Position numbers and translations under genes: made by a program. Below the pieces are notes generated by a model. The model was not told where the DNA came from. It did not search any database and worked only from the letters and a program-made list of their open reading frames with translations. A stretch of DNA of 64,000 bases from Cyanoderma ruficeps (taxonomy: Eukaryota > Chordata > Aves > Passeriformes > Timaliidae). Of this stretch, positions 62,269 to 64,000 are shown in pieces. How positions within the stretch are numbered: position 1 is the first letter of the stretch; each line of letters starts with the position of its first letter. The stretch spans positions 7,935,955 through 7,999,954 of the forward strand of contig VZDJ01000052.1 in assembly GCA_008694505.1 (NCBI GenBank), read 5' to 3'.

Positions 62269-64000
62269 CTTCAAACCTGTTTCCAAAGCTGAAGATTAAA
62301 AAGATATTCAGCTTTTGAGTAAGGGCATAACATTCACTCTTTTCCTCCTTTCCTTCACCTCACTGAGGTGACAACCTGAGCTGCAGACAAGAACCCAACC
62401 ACTGGGGAAGAAAAGAAAAAACAAAGGCTCTAACAGACACCTCCTTTCACACTCACATTGCTTCAGATGCTCTCTTTACATCCCAGGTGAGGCTTTGCAT
62501 TGCTGCCCTGAGGTTAACTCGATCACTGCAGTTCTCCCAGAGGCCTCCCAGCAGGACTTTTCCTATTGCCTCCAACTCAAACAAACAGATTGCTGTAATC
62601 TACATGGAGGGGATTAAGTTACACTTGCCATGTTCACATTCTTTACCTCCTCTCCCTGTTAACTGGCACTCCCAGTGTACTTTCTTCTCTGGAGACTGTA
62701 ACAGTAATGGGTCCTAACTACTGGAGCTATCACTGCAAGCCTTGGGACATAGGAAAGCAAAGCATCTGGAAGGAAAAAACAAGTCAGAGGTTTACCAAAA
62801 TAGTGTGAAATGGGTTCAGTCTTCTCTTACTGTCATCAGTATAAGTTGTTACACTGAAAACACTGAGGTCAGTGGTGAAATCTCCCATTGCAGAGAAAAC
62901 CAGGAATACTACAAAGCAATGATTTCTGTTTCAATTTACTGACAGGAGCCTTTACCTGTCTTCAGGAAGAAGCAGAAGCTACACTCAGAGAACAAATACA
63001 ACACAGGATGACCTACAGAAGTCTGATCAGAAATTCTGTTTCTGCCCCACACAGTCCCTTGGCACTGGGCAAAAGCCTGAAACACTCTTCCCCACCTAAA
63101 AGACAAAGCCCATAAATCCAATAAACTATTAATGAACTTTTTTAAGCTGCTAAATAAATTAAAACAAAGCAACAAACCCACACTTTGGCAGATTTTTTGT
63201 GTGTTTACAGATACACACGTATGTCTGTGTGTTTATACACAGAGGCACATGGATATCTCAACATATGCTTTTTGCTCCGCTAGGGATCAGCTGAAGATTC
63301 TATTTGCCAGAAATCCCAGCAGCAAAACAATTCTCCAAAACAATCACAGGCAAATACATTCACACTGCAGAGAATTTGATGCTTTTTAGGCCATGATCCT
63401 TGCAGTGTGAGATTCTCCAAGCAGCCAAGCACCTCACCACCTCAGAAAACAAGGCCATTCCTACAGGCAATTATAAATCACTTGCAAGATTACCAGCAAA
63501 CATTCCTTCTATACACCAACCCCTGTGCTGTTCTAACGAGAGCAGGAGGAGAATATGCTCTGAGGTTTTATAGGTAGGAGAAGAAAACTCAGTGGGAACT
63601 GAACAGATGCACTCTAACAAATTATGTGTTCACAGATGGATACCTGTCCCAAAGAACTCAGTACTGCAGCCCTTCAAAAGTTATCCCTCTTTACCCTTTC
63701 TAAAAGCTCATGCTGTTCTTACCCATTCTAGCTAGACTAGTAATTCTGAAATTCTGGTCTTTAGGAGATCAACTTTTATTCAATAATTCCACAAGTCATA
63801 CTCCTCAGCAAAGGAACAAACTGGGAGGAGGTCCCTTGGAATGTGTCTTATGAGGAACCCTTTTCATTTTCCACAGTATGTCCCTGATGTGACTGATACA
63901 TTACGAAGTAGGAAGTGGATACAGAAGGGAGAGAAATAGAAATCTTATTGTCAGCAAAAAGGAGGAAAAAAAATAGGAGAAATTTAACTTTGCTCTCAGT

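Overview
The window is vertebrate nuclear DNA, almost certainly avian. It carries two multi-exon genes with GT-AG introns and proteins nearly identical to mammalian orthologues. Its interspersed repeats are CR1-type LINE 3' ends, the dominant repeat of bird genomes. Introns are compact, and there is one LTR-like insertion of a kind common in songbirds, so a passerine is likely but not proven.

Layout. Positions 1-7690 are gene-free DNA upstream of the first gene. A CpG island at about 7700-8410 holds the promoter and candidate non-coding first exons of VPS54 (+ strand). Intron 1 is about 8 kb. The 22 VPS54 coding exons then run from 16411 to 51365 and join without any frame break into a 970-residue protein. 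About 0.5-1.2 kb of 3' UTR and intergenic sequence follows. UGP2 lies on the - strand, tail to tail with VPS54. Its stop codon is at 53371-53373, and seven coding exons reach up to 59052, encoding the last 423 residues of the enzyme. The amino-terminal exons (about 85 residues of the long isoform) and the promoter lie beyond 64000. The rest, 59053-64000, is UGP2 intron with one well-preserved CR1 copy.

The two genes have unrelated jobs. VPS54 is a subunit of the GARP tether, which captures endosome-derived vesicles at the trans-Golgi network. UGP2 makes UDP-glucose in the cytosol. The convergent VPS54-UGP2 pairing is the same as in mammals, so it is conserved synteny. Their poly(A) signals come close together or overlap near 52360-52610.

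I found no RNA gene, CRISPR array, bacterial element or undescribed multi-gene system. The points most worth checking are regulatory or structural: an upstream ORF overlapping the VPS54 start codon, alternative 5' exons with short uORFs, the nearly abutting 3' ends, and several recent tandem duplications in introns, including a doubled hairpin.
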